Part shown: piece by piece, positions 44,777 through 56,451 of the stretch
Layout of the letters: every line of letters begins with the position of its first letter
Numbering within the stretch: the stretch's first letter is position 1
NCBI GenBank assembly: GCA_000729835.1
Contig: JFHB01000051.1
Location: forward strand, 62,001-126,000
DNA from: Atkinsonella hypoxylon
Taxonomy: Eukaryota; Ascomycota; Sordariomycetes; Hypocreales; Clavicipitaceae
Length of the DNA stretch: 64,000 nucleotides
Reading direction: 5' to 3'
Program-made: the position numbers and the translations under genes
Notes under the pieces: generated by a model
The model's database searches: none
Told to the model about the DNA's origin: nothing
Seen by the model: the letters and a program-made list of their open reading frames with translations, nothing else

Positions 44777-46789
44777 ATGTACCTGAAAAACACTGCGCAG
44801 CAGGCGCTGCTCGTTACCGTGCTTGCGGTACCGCAGCTCGCCTCAGCTTTCTATCTGCCTGGTGTTGCTCCAACCTCATACAAGCGCGACGATCAAGTAC
44901 CTTTATACGTCAACAAGATATCGCCAACTGCTGCTCTAGACTACAGACTACACGCGGTAGTTTCGTACGATTACTATCATCCAGCTTTTCAGTTCTGTCA
45001 ACCGAACGGTGGCCCCAAGCATGTGTCCGAGAGCTTGGGTAGTATTCTCTTTGGCGACAGAATCATGACCTCGCCATTCGACTTGCGAATGCTCCGAAAT
45101 GAGACTTGCAAGCCTTTGTGCAAAGTCTCGTATACAGAAAATATGAGGGCATTCATCAACGACAGGATCTATCAAGGCTATAGCTTGAACTGGTTGGTGG
45201 ATGGCTTGCCGGCAGGCCAGAAAATCCAAGACGAGCTCACTGGTACTACCTTTTATAGTCCTGGCTTCGCCCTTGGCGACTATCAAATCCTAGACAATGA
45301 AAATGAAGAGGAGAAGCTGTCCTTCAACAACCACTACGAGATTTGGATAGAATATCACGAGGTCAATGGGAACCCCAATCAGCTCCGTGTTGTTGGAGTG
45401 GTTGTACAGCCTTTTTCCAAGGCTTATAAAAATGAACCAGACTGCTCTGATAACCACCCACTGCTCACCCTCGAGGATGGTGATAAGACCCAGGACGTTT
45501 ACTTTAGCTACAGCGTGTTCTGGAGAAAGTCAGACACCGCTTGGGCCACTCGATGGGACAAGTACCTGCATGTATTCGACCCCAAGATTCACTGGTTCTG
45601 GCTCATTGACACAGCCATCATTGTCGTTATTCTCGTTTTGACTGTCATGTCGATTCTCGTTCGTACTCTGAAAAAGGACATTGCGCGCTATAATCGTCTT
45701 GACTCCATCAATCTGGATGATCTCAGTGGTACTTCAGCGGTCGAAGACGGCGTGCAGGAGGATTCCGGTTGGAAGCTCGTTCATGGTGATGTTTTCCGCA
45801 CACCAACGCAACCCCTTTTGCTGTCTGTTTTGCTGGGCAGTGGTGCTCAGCTATTTGTCATGACTGGTTGCACCATAGTCTTTGCTTTGCTAGGCTTCCT
45901 GTCTCCCTCCAACCGTGGCTCGTTGGGTACCATTATGATTATTCTATACACAATCCTTGGATTTGTCGGAGGATACACTTCAGCAAGAACGTACAAGGCG
46001 ATGCAGGGAGAGCAGTGGAAGCTGAACATTATATTGACTCCTGTGCTTGTTCCTGGTATCGTGTTTGCGGCATTCTTATTTCTCGACCTCTTCCTCTGGG
46101 CTAAGCAGTCATCTGGTGCCGTACCATTCTCCACTATGCTCGTCATTATCGCCATTTGGTTCATCATCTCGGTACCTTTGTCGGTAGCTGGTTCTTGGCT
46201 CGGATTCCGGAGCAGCCAGATCGAAGCCCCAGTTCGCACGAACCAAATTCCCCGCCAGATTCCCCCAGCAACGACCTATTTGCGACCTATTCCCAGTATG
46301 CTAATTGTTGGTCTGCTGCCTTTCGGTGCCATCTTCGTCGAACTGTACTTCATCATGAGCTCAATCTGGTTTAGTCGAATTTACTACATGTTTGGCTTTC
46401 TCTTCCTCTGCTATGGCCTCATGGTCATTGTTTGCGCTGCTGCGACCATTCTCATGACATACTTCTTACTCTGCGCCGAGAATTATCACTGGCAATGGCG
46501 ATCGTTTCTTGCTGCTGGTATGAGTGGTGGTTACATCTTTCTCAACTGCCTCTTATATCTCATCACCAAGGTGAAACTTGGCGGCTTAGCAGGAATTGTC
46601 CTGTACTTGGGCTACAGTGCTCTGATTTCTTTCCTATTCTTCATTCTTGCTGGTGAGTCTAACATGATCTACTATCTATGGATCCTTCTGGGGGCAATGA
46701 AGGCTAACGTGATGCAACCAGGTTCCATCGGTCACTTTGCTAGCTGGTGGTTCGTCAGGAAGATTTATTCGTCGATCAAGATTGACTAA
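44777..46789 (+). CDS. Transmembrane 9 superfamily protein (EMP70/TMN)
   Basis: Predicted 647-residue endosomal/Golgi membrane protein; exons 44777-46652 and 46722-46789. A signal peptide (LLVTVLAVPQLASA) is cleaved before FYLPGVAP, the family's mature start. A lumenal domain with conserved Cys and LCKVSY, then YEIWIEYH, leads to the first membrane segment after IHWFWLIDTAIIVV. Eight more segments follow, including GSGAQLFVM, GGYTSARTYK and AENYHWQWRSF. The C-terminus ends FASWWFVRKIYSSIKID, matching the usual Golgi-retention tail region (KxD-type signal). The 69-base intron (GTGAGT, GCTAAC branch) has no stop and is a multiple of three; it was called because the family reads GSIGHFASWWFVRKIY without the extra 23 residues. 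Confidence 0.93.
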   Translation: MYLKNTAQQALLVTVLAVPQLASAFYLPGVAPTSYKRDDQVPLYVNKISPTAALDYRLHAVVSYDYYHPAFQFCQPNGGPKHVSESLGSILFGDRIMTSPFDLRMLRNETCKPLCKVSYTENMRAFINDRIYQGYSLNWLVDGLPAGQKIQDELTGTTFYSPGFALGDYQILDNENEEEKLSFNNHYEIWIEYHEVNGNPNQLRVVGVVVQPFSKAYKNEPDCSDNHPLLTLEDGDKTQDVYFSYSVFWRKSDTAWATRWDKYLHVFDPKIHWFWLIDTAIIVVILVLTVMSILVRTLKKDIARYNRLDSINLDDLSGTSAVEDGVQEDSGWKLVHGDVFRTPTQPLLLSVLLGSGAQLFVMTGCTIVFALLGFLSPSNRGSLGTIMIILYTILGFVGGYTSARTYKAMQGEQWKLNIILTPVLVPGIVFAAFLFLDLFLWAKQSSGAVPFSTMLVIIAIWFIISVPLSVAGSWLGFRSSQIEAPVRTNQIPRQIPPATTYLRPIPSMLIVGLLPFGAIFVELYFIMSSIWFSRIYYMFGFLFLCYGLMVIVCAAATILMTYFLLCAENYHWQWRSFLAAGMSGGYIFLNCLLYLITKVKLGGLAGIVLYLGYSALISFLFFILAGESNMIYYLWILLGAMKANVMQPGSIGHFASWWFVRKIYSSIKID

Positions 46790-47129
46790 ATACCACACAA
46801 ATGTGGTGATTAATTTTGAGACCAGGGCAGCAGGGACATTGCTACAAGCGGTTTGCAAATTCACTGATGGTTCACGTGTATCATTATTTGTATGACCAGC
46901 GAATGCATTGTGATGCTTCCAAACTTGCAAAAAACTGTAAGGCACAGCATTCAGAGTCGACTCAGCATTGTTGGGGAAAAAGTGGATTCACTATAGAAAG
47001 AATATAAGTATTTTTTCCATTTCACAAGATACAATCATAAAGTGTAAGTGCACGTCCAGGCGTTGAATTCCAAGATTTGGAAATATACGTAGGTGCTTGG
47101 TTTGCGCGTACGGCACATCATTCGCCCGC
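46790..47129. other. Convergent intergenic region TM9/MED4
   Basis: 3' flanks of two convergent genes; A/T-rich. No other feature was seen. Confidence 0.65.
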
Positions 47130-48208
47130 TCACTCATCGTCGTCATCATCATCAAGGTCATCCCAGTTGGTAAACTGAAACTGCTTCTTCTCTCCCGACC
47201 CAGCGCCAGGTCTCGCAGGAGCTGCACCCTCTGGCTGTCCACTAATGAGACTGGCTCTTCTCCATGCCTCCTGCTCCCTCTCTCTCTGGCGTTCTCTTTC
47301 AATGCGCGCTCGTTCGCGTTCCTCACGGAGCTGTCTCTCCCTGGCTTCGCGCTCAGCCTGCTCCTGCTCTTCCCTAGCCTTGCGCTCTTCTTCCTCTTTG
47401 CGCTTCCGTTCTTCTTCCATAGCGGGATCATAACCTTTCGGGTCAATTCCCTGCTCTACAAGCATCTGATAAGACGCCAGGGCACCTGACCGAATCTGGT
47501 CTTCCAGTGGCCAAGGAAAGAACAGCTGGCCTGATAGAGGGTTGAGATATTGACTCATTCCTTCTGGCAGACTCGTATTCGTGCTCGTTGTAGTTTGCTG
47601 TGTGGGCTGCTCCGAGGCCACAGCCGGAGTACCGTTAAGCGCAGGGCTTTGTGGTTGCGACGGAGTGCGAGCCGACGGCGTGAGCGCAGATGGCAGTTGA
47701 GATTCAGTGTTGGGCGTTTGAGTCTGCGTTTGGGTCTCCGGAGGCGTAGTTGCCCCTTCTACGGTCGCGCTTGGAGGAAGCGTCGTTTTGCTGATGCGCC
47801 GCGCATAGCTGAGAAGTTCTTCGTACGCAATGGGGTAATTGGGTTCGGATGGATATGTGGTGGTATGAGTGGTAACGATGTCTTTGCGGGTGTTGGCGAG
47901 GGTAGTCAATGTGTCACGAATCTGTGCGTCTAGGATAGCGGACGACTGTCGAAGTTTCTGGATTCGCAGGAAATTGTTTTGATGCGTTTGGACTGTCAGG
48001 AACAGGGTCTGTCAGCTTTGGGTTCATCAGGAGCAGTGGATAATGGGAATTTGGGCCTACCTTCCTCGAGTCCCTTGCTCAAATCGGTATCTGCTGCTTT
48101 GAGCTCCTCGGCGTAGGTGGTGGACGGATGATACTTGGCTACGGAGTCTATGAGGTTTGACAGCGCCTTCTCCAATCGCTCGAAGCGACTGTCTATGTAT
48201 TTGTCCAT
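47130..48208 (-). CDS. MED4: Mediator complex subunit 4
   Basis: Predicted 336-residue nuclear protein; exons in gene order 48208-48061 and 47992-47130. The N-terminus MDKYIDSRFERLEKALSNLI with TYAEELKAADTDL and, after the splice, VQTHQNNFLRIQKLRQSSAI is the Med4 coiled-coil region. PIAYEELLSYARRISKTT is the conserved Med4 box. The centre is Gln/Thr/Pro-rich and disordered. A second conserved piece, FFPWPLEDQIRSGALASYQ, precedes a very long charged helix (repeated EERERARIERER) and an acidic tail of consecutive Asp. Med4 belongs to the middle module linking regulators to RNA polymerase II. The intron uses GTAGGC and a CTGACAG acceptor. It is divergent from QCR10 by 275 bases. Confidence 0.92.
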
Positions 48209-48483
48209 GATTTGGCGATTTTCCGCCGGTGCAATCCGTTACAGGCAGGATCATGCAGCAAAGTTTAGTGCGAGGCTGAAGTAGCTCTGGTGGACCCTTT
48301 TTGCTTATCTGTGATTGGAGGTTAAATCCTAATGCTGTGTGGCTCGGGCCTGAGGCCACCATCCTCCGACATTTCCCGTCGGCAAACTGACGTATCAGAC
48401 GTTGTTCGGCTTCAGAATTGAAGATTCTACTGCCAAGCAATTGAATCTTTGTGACAGGCTCCAATCGCCATTTTTCCGTCAAC

Positions 48484-49333
48484 ATGGTCTACCAAGTATG
48501 TGAGCTTCTGATATCGTCGAATTTCCTGAGGATCCCGGTGATCTCTACCTGACTTCTCACCGCTGGTGAATGCCTGTATCTGATTAAATCCTCTCTGTAG
48601 ACTCCTGTCCGCGCTGCGGAATTCAGAAGCCCCTACGGCCCCAAGTACGTCACGGATATTTCGATGACTTCGATCTTTTCTGAATAGCATGCTTCGGAAA
48701 CGACGCATGACTGGATTAACACAGAGCGATCAATCTGGAACGATGCTGACCAAGTCACCGACAGGTACGCGTTCGAGCCCAACTTGAACGGCTGGAACAA
48801 GACCACCATCCTCCGAACGTGAGTTATTGGCCATCAAGCTAGAATATGGCGGGTAGCACGATAGATCTAGCCGGACAACATCGAAGTCTGGGACCATATA
48901 AAGCCATGATTAAGGAGAACGTGTTGCTGCATCCTTCATGGACTCGGATCTGGACTGGCGTTATCTCTCAGGGTGTCATGATGTCTTTAGTCCCTGAAGA
49001 TACTCGTTGCGATACGTGCTGCGTGTTGAAACAGGGATAATCGCTAACAATTCGCCAGAACGGTCAGAACTGCTTCTTTCGGTGGCGCTGCCGTAGTCGG
49101 GCTCCTTCTGTACGCTTCCGGCATTCCTCGTGTCCAGCAGGATGTTCTCCAGGTGGGTTGATTGCAAGTTGTGTGAAATAAAAGGGGATGTTGTCGTTCT
49201 AATTGGAGAGACAGAAACTTCCTTTAGTCGGTCGATATTTCGTCAAGGAGGAGATCCACCCTCAGGATAATGTACGTTTGAGATCTTTGGCTCTATACCT
49301 CAGCATTCTACTAACGAACTACAGCCCTTCTAA
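48484..49333 (+). CDS. QCR10: Ubiquinol-cytochrome c reductase subunit 10 family
   Basis: Predicted 89-residue mitochondrial inner-membrane protein of respiratory complex III. Six exons: 48484-48495, 48601-48644, 48765-48818, 49059-49152, 49215-49271 and 49325-49333. Family features are FRSPYGPKYAFEPNLNGW, one membrane segment (FGGAAVVGLLLYASG) and IPRVQQDVLQKLPLVGRYF, ending DNPF. The first coding exon has four codons, and the last has only Pro-Phe-stop. All five introns have GT/AG borders; branch sites (CTGAC, GCTAAC) are visible in the two I checked. Because exons are so short, no single frame reveals the gene. It was assembled by joining splice sites that keep the Qcr10 pattern. The second Thr at the exon 3/4 join (RTTVRT) depends on the acceptor chosen. 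Confidence 0.85.
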
Positions 49334-49930
49334 AAGAAATCGGCAGAGAAAAGACTGTAGAATAGAATTCTGTCGATGGCAAGGACCTTCCCTTTGTACA
49401 AGATACTCACAATAGAACCCTTCTTGTTTCGACATGCTGTCTGATTGGAAGTGACGTGAATGAATCCAAATTTGACCTCAATCTGACGGAATCACACGAT
49501 GATGCCACAGCCACAGCCTTTAAAATGCACTCTGACAAAGGTTGCGTGGAGGAGGAACACACCACAGGGCTCCCATGTTTCAAAGCGTACCTTGCTTAGA
49601 CAAACACTACTACTCTGCAGTGTTTGCAGATTTCAGGATTCATATTGGTTGTAGACTGTCGTGGGATAAATGACACGGTGTATGTACAGTATGAACACTG
49701 TCTATTTGCTTGGTGACAGGTAAGTTGAACAACAACTCCTTGTGTTGAACCACGCAGTGCACGCACCACAACCAATGAGTCCTTCTGCCAACCTTCTCAT
49801 ACCGCGGTGAATTAAAATTGAATTGTTACGCTCCTTTCTATTCCTATTCACATCGTCAATGATGCAAGTTGAGATATTCGTACACATAATTCTTCACTGA
49901 CCGGCGCTGCTGAGGTCACAGCCCAAAAGT
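49334..49930. other. Intergenic region QCR10/ALG10
   Basis: 3' flank of QCR10 and promoter of ALG10. No other gene or repeat was recognised. Confidence 0.6.
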
Positions 49931-52319
49931 ATGGCAGACAATCCTATCCTCAATGTGTTCAGCACAACTTCCCTAGCTGCCCTGACTCTCTCGGCGCCCC
50001 TAATTCTTTTCTTGTTTCGGCAAAAGAAACAAGAAATAGGGATTTTACTATCATTTTCATTCGTTACCTTGTCCAGCGTGGCGTGGCACGCATGGGTTTC
50101 TCAGACAGTTCCACAGCCATATCTAGTACGTAAGCTTCGGACCTTGATGAAACTGGTCTGCTTATAAGTTCTGCAGGACGAGGTCTTTCATATCCCCCAG
50201 GCTCAAAAGTACTGTGAGGGGAAGTTACTCGAGTGGGATGACAAGATTACGACTCCGCCCGGCTTGTACGTCTGACTTCATTGGTGTCCCCCTACTTGAC
50301 TACGCAACACGTCTGACCTCGGCAGGTATCTATTTTCCGTACTTCTTCAGAAAGCAGCTAATGCCACTGGAATGTCATGGCTGTTTGATTGCGGAGCGGA
50401 CAGTCTTCGTCTAACGAATGTTCTGGGTCTCATGGTGCTTGCGCCCCTGGCGCTGCTGTGTCGTCATGAAATTGAATCATGCCTTTATCAGGCTCATTCG
50501 TCGGCAAGACTAAAGACACTCTCGTCGTATGCCACTCACACAGCCGTGAACATTGCATTATTTCCATTACTGTTCTTTTTTTCAGGTTTATATTACACTG
50601 ATGTGCTCTCTACGGCTGTGGTCATGGGTGCTTTCCTTAATCACCTGAAGCGTGTTGGGCGAGATCGAAGCTCATGGGGAAGCGACTTCGTGACTATACT
50701 CCTCGGTCTTGCCACGCTATTCATGAGACAGACGAATGTCTTTTGGGTCGTCACGTGGATGGGCGGTCTGGAAGCGGTTCACGCAATCAAGACGCTGAGG
50801 CCTCGACCAGTGGACCAGCCATTCATCACGACCTTGAGTGAACAGCTGAGATTCTATGCTTGGAGATACTCTGTCGGCGATGTGCACGATCCGCCTCTAG
50901 GTCTGGCCTGGCCGGACGGTAAGCAAATATGAACCACTAATGATATGCCCACGTACTAATATCACTCAGATATGCTGGCTACAATAATTAGCTTTTCTGT
51001 TGCCGTCCTATGCAACCCTATCAGGGTGGTGCGCCAGGTCTGGCCCTACATATTCGTGTTGGTGGCCTTTGCAGGATTTGTTGCATGGAATGGCGCCGTG
51101 GTTCTAGGTAAGTATGCAATTTATCTCTTTTTCTCCAGAAGCTAGATTGTCTCATATTTCAACAGGAGACAAGTCAAACCACGTGGCCACGACTCACCTC
51201 GCGCAAATGCTGTACATCTGGCCCTTCTTTGCTTTTTTCTCCCTGCCACTCCTTCTGCCATATGCCGTTTCCCTTCTCAATGGCGTCGTTCATCTATGCC
51301 GATTCGGAAGCCGCCGAGGCGATACAACCAAGAGCTCGAGAACACCTTCCATAGCATCTACCAAGACGCCATCAAGTTCCGACAAGCAAAGGTCCTCTGG
51401 AAGCACCAACAACGGCCCGCCACCCTGCTCCGATGATGAGCACCCATCATCAGCCAAGCTCTCCCCAGAGTTGCGAATGGCATCTACCACATTCAACAAA
51501 ACAGTCGGTATCTGGGCATTATACATTCTTGCTACTTTCGCTGCTTCAGCCGTGGTTGTCAAATTCAATACCATCGTCCATCCATTCACGCTCGCCGACA
51601 ACAGACACTACATGTTCTACATCTTCCGATACACCATTCGCCGGGGCAGCCTAGTCCGATACTTGCTCATCATTCCCTACACGCTCAGTCGCTGGATGGT
51701 CTGGGGCACAGTCGCAGGGTGCCCGGACTGGACGCTGTCCCCGCGCACCACATCACGCTCCTCCCGCTACAGTACTTCACAGCCGGGCCGATTCATAAGC
51801 AAGCCCTTTTGGATCGCCTGCGCCAAGAACAAAACACAAAGTGATGCCCCGTACCCGCAGAACATGGATGCTCTGTCGACAGTATCAACTGCAGAGGCGA
51901 AGAAGCAGATACAGAATACCGCAGGCCGTGACCCTCTCTCATTCTCCGCTGAACCAATCTCAACTTCCACGGGCTTGGTATTCCTCCTTGCAACGGCGCT
52001 GTCGCTGATAACTGCACCACTCGTGGAGCCTCGCTACTTTATCATCCCCTGGGTGATGTGGCGTCTTCTCGTGCCAGCCTGGCGAGCTGACGACGGCCGC
52101 CCAGTACATGGACTATCTGATGATATCAATGCGCAATATTTGACAGGGAAGATGGTAATATTCTTCAGGCGTTATGACGTCAGACTTGTTTTGGAAACCA
52201 TATGGTTCATGACCATCAATATAATCACAGGATACATCTTCCTCATGAAACCATATGTGTGGAAAGATGAGCATGGCCAAATCTTGGACGGAGGACGCTT
52301 GCAGCGATTCATGTGGTGA
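49931..52319 (+). CDS. ALG10: ALG10 dolichyl-P-Glc alpha-1,2-glucosyltransferase
   Basis: Predicted 722-residue ER membrane enzyme that adds the terminal glucose to the lipid-linked N-glycan precursor. Exons: 49931-50125, 50177-50265, 50326-50918, 50970-51107, 51166-52319. Family marks: YLDEVFHIPQAQKYCEGKLL across the first splice, WDDKITTPPGLYLFSVLL across the second, SGLYYTDVLSTAVV, FMRQTNVFWV, GDKSNHVATTHLAQMLYIWP across the fourth, LADNRHYMFYIFRYTIRR and LVEPRYFIIPWVMWRL. The protein ends GGRLQRFMW, as usual. A Ser-rich insert of about 60 residues (TKSSRTPSIASTKTPSSSDK and onward) sits in a loop before PELRMASTTFNKTVG. All four introns have clear GT/AG borders and preserve frame. Confidence 0.95.
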
Positions 52320-52662
52320 CCATGGGCTTGTCTCTTTTTTCGATCAAGTGTATATATATGACACCATGTGTAAAGTAATCTTGTAAATTTGTCCAGCGTG
52401 TGGACTATTTAAGATTCAAAATCATGCGCCAGATAAGGCACCGCGGATACAATTCATAAGTAATATCGCGCGCAATATAGACTACGAAGAACAAGCCTGT
52501 AATCAAGAACGCCGTGCATGATTTCCCGAAACAGCCCCATTCAAGTCCATAGGTCATATTCACAAATCAGTTCCATTCCAAGTCCGGTTCCAAGTCCAAT
52601 CCCGAACCGTATCACCCAGTTTTCATTTGGCTTGTTTCTTGTCGAAAAATTTCATGTCATCA
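52320..52662. other. Convergent intergenic region ALG10/unknown
   Basis: 3' flanks of two convergent genes. It contains AAGTCC/GGTTCC-like short repeats near 52550-52600. No gene is seen. Confidence 0.6.
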
Positions 52663-53136
52663 TCACAAACTCAGACGATCCAGACTCAATCCATCATTGC
52701 TTCGCACCCTCCTTACCACACCCAGCTTGAAGAATTTTTCCTCGCCCCCCGCTGTCCTGCCGCCGATATACCACTTGTCTGCACCGATGGCGTCTCTGAA
52801 ACCCTCACTGCTACTGTCACTTCCGCGTCTACGTCCCGACGCAGACGTATGAGGGATGGGAATTCCTGACGCAGCGCCCGCGCCACGAGGGGAGTGAATG
52901 GCAACGCTGGCTGGTGGGGAACGACTGCTCGAGTGAGCGGGCGTCGTTGCAGTGCCTGTCGAAGTGGTCCGTGGTGCAGATGCGCCGTGCGCGTAAGATG
53001 CGGTGGTGCTAGAGGAGGACGACGCGGCAGCGGACTGGTGTTGCTTACTTGGTTGCTGATTGCTTTGCAGAGTCGGGCCTTGTTGACGGAAGGCGGACAG
53101 GAATGAAGAGAGGAAAAAAGGTCGCTGGGATGGCAT
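52663..53136 (-). CDS. Conserved fungal protein of unknown function
   Basis: Predicted 157-residue protein from one exon. The N-terminus MPSQRPFFLSSFLSAFRQQG is followed by about 90 residues of disordered Ser/Ala/Thr/Pro. The C-terminal 40 residues look constrained: GADKWYIGGRTAGGEEKFFK, then LGVVRRVRSNDGLSLDRLSL at the very end. I have an impression of similar short proteins in related fungi but cannot name a family. The frame is open 24 codons further upstream (MLLVDLQPP), but the ATG at 53136 has better context. No membrane segment or signal peptide is seen. The Ser-rich composition plus SLDRLSL motif suggests phosphorylation, which is inference only. Confidence 0.6.
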   Translation of the reverse strand: MPSQRPFFLSSFLSAFRQQGPTLQSNQQPSKQHQSAAASSSSSTTASYAHGASAPRTTSTGTATTPAHSSSRSPPASVAIHSPRGAGAASGIPIPHTSASGRRRGSDSSSEGFRDAIGADKWYIGGRTAGGEEKFFKLGVVRRVRSNDGLSLDRLSL

Positions 53137-56100
53137 TTTGGATACCTCGATCGCCACGGCGAGACGGAGTCCGGTGAGCGGCGGAGGTTGTAAATCGACG
53201 AGCAGCAAAGTTTTAATAAAGACCAGCCCGGTTCAGCCGTTGTAGCCAAGTCCTCCGGTGTACCGGCGAAACAAATTGTCTACGAAGTCGTCGCAGTCCT
53301 TCTGCTGCACCGCTGTACTCGTCAAGCAGTACTCCGCGAGAGAGATGCACGTCTTCGGACTATGTCGAAAACCGGTCGGGCCGAGTGCTTGAAAGGTATT
53401 GTCGTGCGTCCAGTCGATAGCAGTAGCAAGTCGGCTATATCGGATCGTGGTGATGTCATCAGCACTTTAAAAGTGCGTGTTGCAAATTATGAGAAGGATC
53501 CCAGTATCGTTTGAAGGAAGATAGGATCGTCTCGTACGGAATAACACAGCCAAATGGTGGTAAATGTTATGCAGTATTCCGTAATTAGAGGGAGAAGAAA
53601 AGTGTGTCAGAAGAACAAATGCAAGGTCCTGACGTCGAGACCGGTCCAAGCGGTCCCAGCGCTCCTAGCGGCGACAAGCCAAGGGAAGGCACGGCGAGCA
53701 AAGAAAAGCAGAGCAGGCAGGCTCCAATGGATCAGGGGCTGGTCTGGTGGCATCCTCGGCAAAAGCCGGGGCCAGCCTGTCATGCAAGCTGGAGAGACGG
53801 CTGCTAGCGGGAGGAAAGCAGAATTACGGGCATCCTGACTGGCTGGATGAGTCCCGTGACCCGGGTGTTTAGGTAAGCAATACTCCGCGACACGGCTCGA
53901 CACGCAATTGACCAATGCTCAAAAAACCTTCTTTATGTCACGTCTTTGGTCATCTTCTCGCGTTGCCAATGTCAATTGTGTTTTTTTTTTTTTTTTTTTT
54001 CTTGGCTGCGTACTTCTACTCCCACGCGGCTACTTCCTTTGCTCGAAATGACCTTCAAATGCCCAGTTCCAACCACGCAGCCAAGCCACAGGCGCCATAG
54101 AAACTGGGCACGGCACTCTGAGGGGCGGAGGCGATGATTAGGGGAAAGGTCAGAGACGCGAGGCCAAGAGACGGACGAATAATGAAAACACGTTATGTGA
54201 CTCAGACAAGAAAGAAGTCAGGCTACATAACGCTTCGGTGCTAGCGAACACTTCAAAAGTGAAAATTGGCCTGGCCGTCTTACCTAGTAGGGAAAACACG
54301 GTACAGCCGCTACAGCAAGCATCGCTGGGGTTCCTTACGCACGTTGTCGAACGTCCTGATCGGTCTAATGGTTGGCATTAGCGGCGGAGCACCTAGCGAC
54401 ATTTGCCCTCGTGGTTTTGTGCTTACCATGTATTCCGTACGGAGTAGTATTCTCAGCAACGGGAATAGTGGTGTGATTCGGTACAAATTTAGAAACACGG
54501 CACAAAGTGGAACCTTGCACACAGATGGTACCTGGGTATTCCGTAGGTTCTCGCAAATAGCTGCATTCACTATACTGCAATGAACAGCATTAAGAGCATT
54601 TATAAGCAGCGGCCTCTAGCTCAAAGAGGCCATCAACATCATTTGAGACCGAAACTAAAGGTCATGGGGCTATACAAGACGCACTATAGTACTGGAAGGC
54701 TATGTGAATCTGAAGCTGTCCATCCGTCAGATCACAAAGGGAGCTGCACGAGGTACTGCGATAATGACGCGTCAAATACAGTGTTGTGATGTGAACGAAT
54801 CAAGAAATAAACCCGACCATTCATGACGGCTAGATTGCATGTGCGAGCCAAGTTATGAAGGACGCTTCAATTTCATGATATACTCACCAAAGAGAGAACG
54901 TTCTGTGCATCGAAGTCGAAGCTGGGCTAATGAGCTAGTCCTTGTAATTCGCGGTTCTTACAACTGTTCAGACTCTCCAAGATTAAGAATTAACAATACT
55001 ATGCAATAATGACGACAACCACTTATGTCAAAAATCTTTTATACAAAATCGTTGCAAGTACTACCAAGACTAAGAAGAGAATCAGCCATAAATATACACG
55101 CCAAGGGAAATTATTCGAAAAACGAAGACATGTTGGTGCAGTTGTTTCGCCTCACAACTAACAGCAGTAAGGCCACATATGTGGGTATAAAGATCGAGTA
55201 GCGGAAGAGTTCAAGGCATATGCTTCTAAGTTCCTGAGGCACAAGTACTTCCAGATGTGAACAAGACTCTGGTCCTTTGCTAACCTCAGAAGATGCTAGG
55301 CTGTAGAAAGTCGGTACAGCTGAGTACCTACCTGATCACCACTACCTGCTGAGAATAGGCGAGAATGTCGTTACACTGTTGCTTAAGAACAAGTGGAGCT
55401 AACGCCAATTCGCTTTAAGCGCTTTCTTGGAAGAAGGGCCTTCTCCGCTGTCCTATCTCCACAACACGGACATAAAAGCAATGGCATGTATTCCGTAATT
55501 CAGTTTATATGGTGTAAAGTGTGGTACATCTACTGTAGTGAGGTGAATTTCTACGAGGTAGCACACGTAGTAAACAGCCGGTGCAATCTCAGAAGCCTGT
55601 GGCCAAGCCGGCCTTTACTTAACCTTGGCAAAGAGCCACGTGTTTCGTGACAAGTGCTCAGAAATCCGCCGAACCTGCATTAGCAGCAAGAGAATTAAGG
55701 TTCTAAACGCTGTATAATTCAATTGCGTTGTGAAGTTGCATTGCCAGGTTAGGGAAGTTGACGGAATTCATCTATTCAGCCTTCATGCTGGCGATAGCTT
55801 GTGCTGAAGGTCGCTATGAGCACGTCGGCCAACATGGAAAACGGTAGTCGGATATCTGCGTATATGTCACCGTGATAAACGTACCGCTATACTTGAGCTG
55901 CGACTTTGTCCCTAATATAGTGGGCTAGTGGGCTTTAGGTAATTTGAGGTACGGAATATATCCCGTGTTGTGCGAAAGCGGAGCCCTCGATGGTCGCCGC
56001 CTTGATATCACTCAGATGTTGCAGCCGACTTTTGACGAGCAAAGCTTCGACAGACTTGCCGGTTTACGCCATCAAAGGACTTAAACAGGGGGACGCCCGC

Positions 56101-56186
56101 GCCGGTACGACGAGATGACCTGTCGACAAATAACCAACTAACCCGTTGACGGGTAAAATAGAGTTGCGCAAGGTTGGGGCGGCATG

Positions 56187-56451
56187 GTAAGTCAACCCGT
56201 TGCCGGCATGCGCAGCGCCCGATCGGTTAGAGCTAAGTGGACCAGACCCATTATTGAGACAGTTTTAATTGGCTATAATGTAGTAAAATCACGTGAAATG
56301 GCCCGGAAGTTTAACGCTCCACAATATACCGGTATCAGTCACTGACCTACCTATTCAACCAATCAAAGATCAAGAAATCTCACTCGGCCCACCCTTCGTG
56401 CCCACGCTATACCCGATCGGGCGCTGCGCAGGCCGGCAACAGTTGACTTAC
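56187..56451. mobile_element. MITE-like element with ~41-bp terminal inverted repeats
   Basis: Left arm 56187-56228 and right arm 56411-56451 match about 90% in inverted orientation (ends GTAAGTCAAC, inner GCGCAGCGCCCGATCGG). The 180-base core has no coding capacity. No certain target-site duplication was seen, so the ends may be slightly off. Confidence 0.65.
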
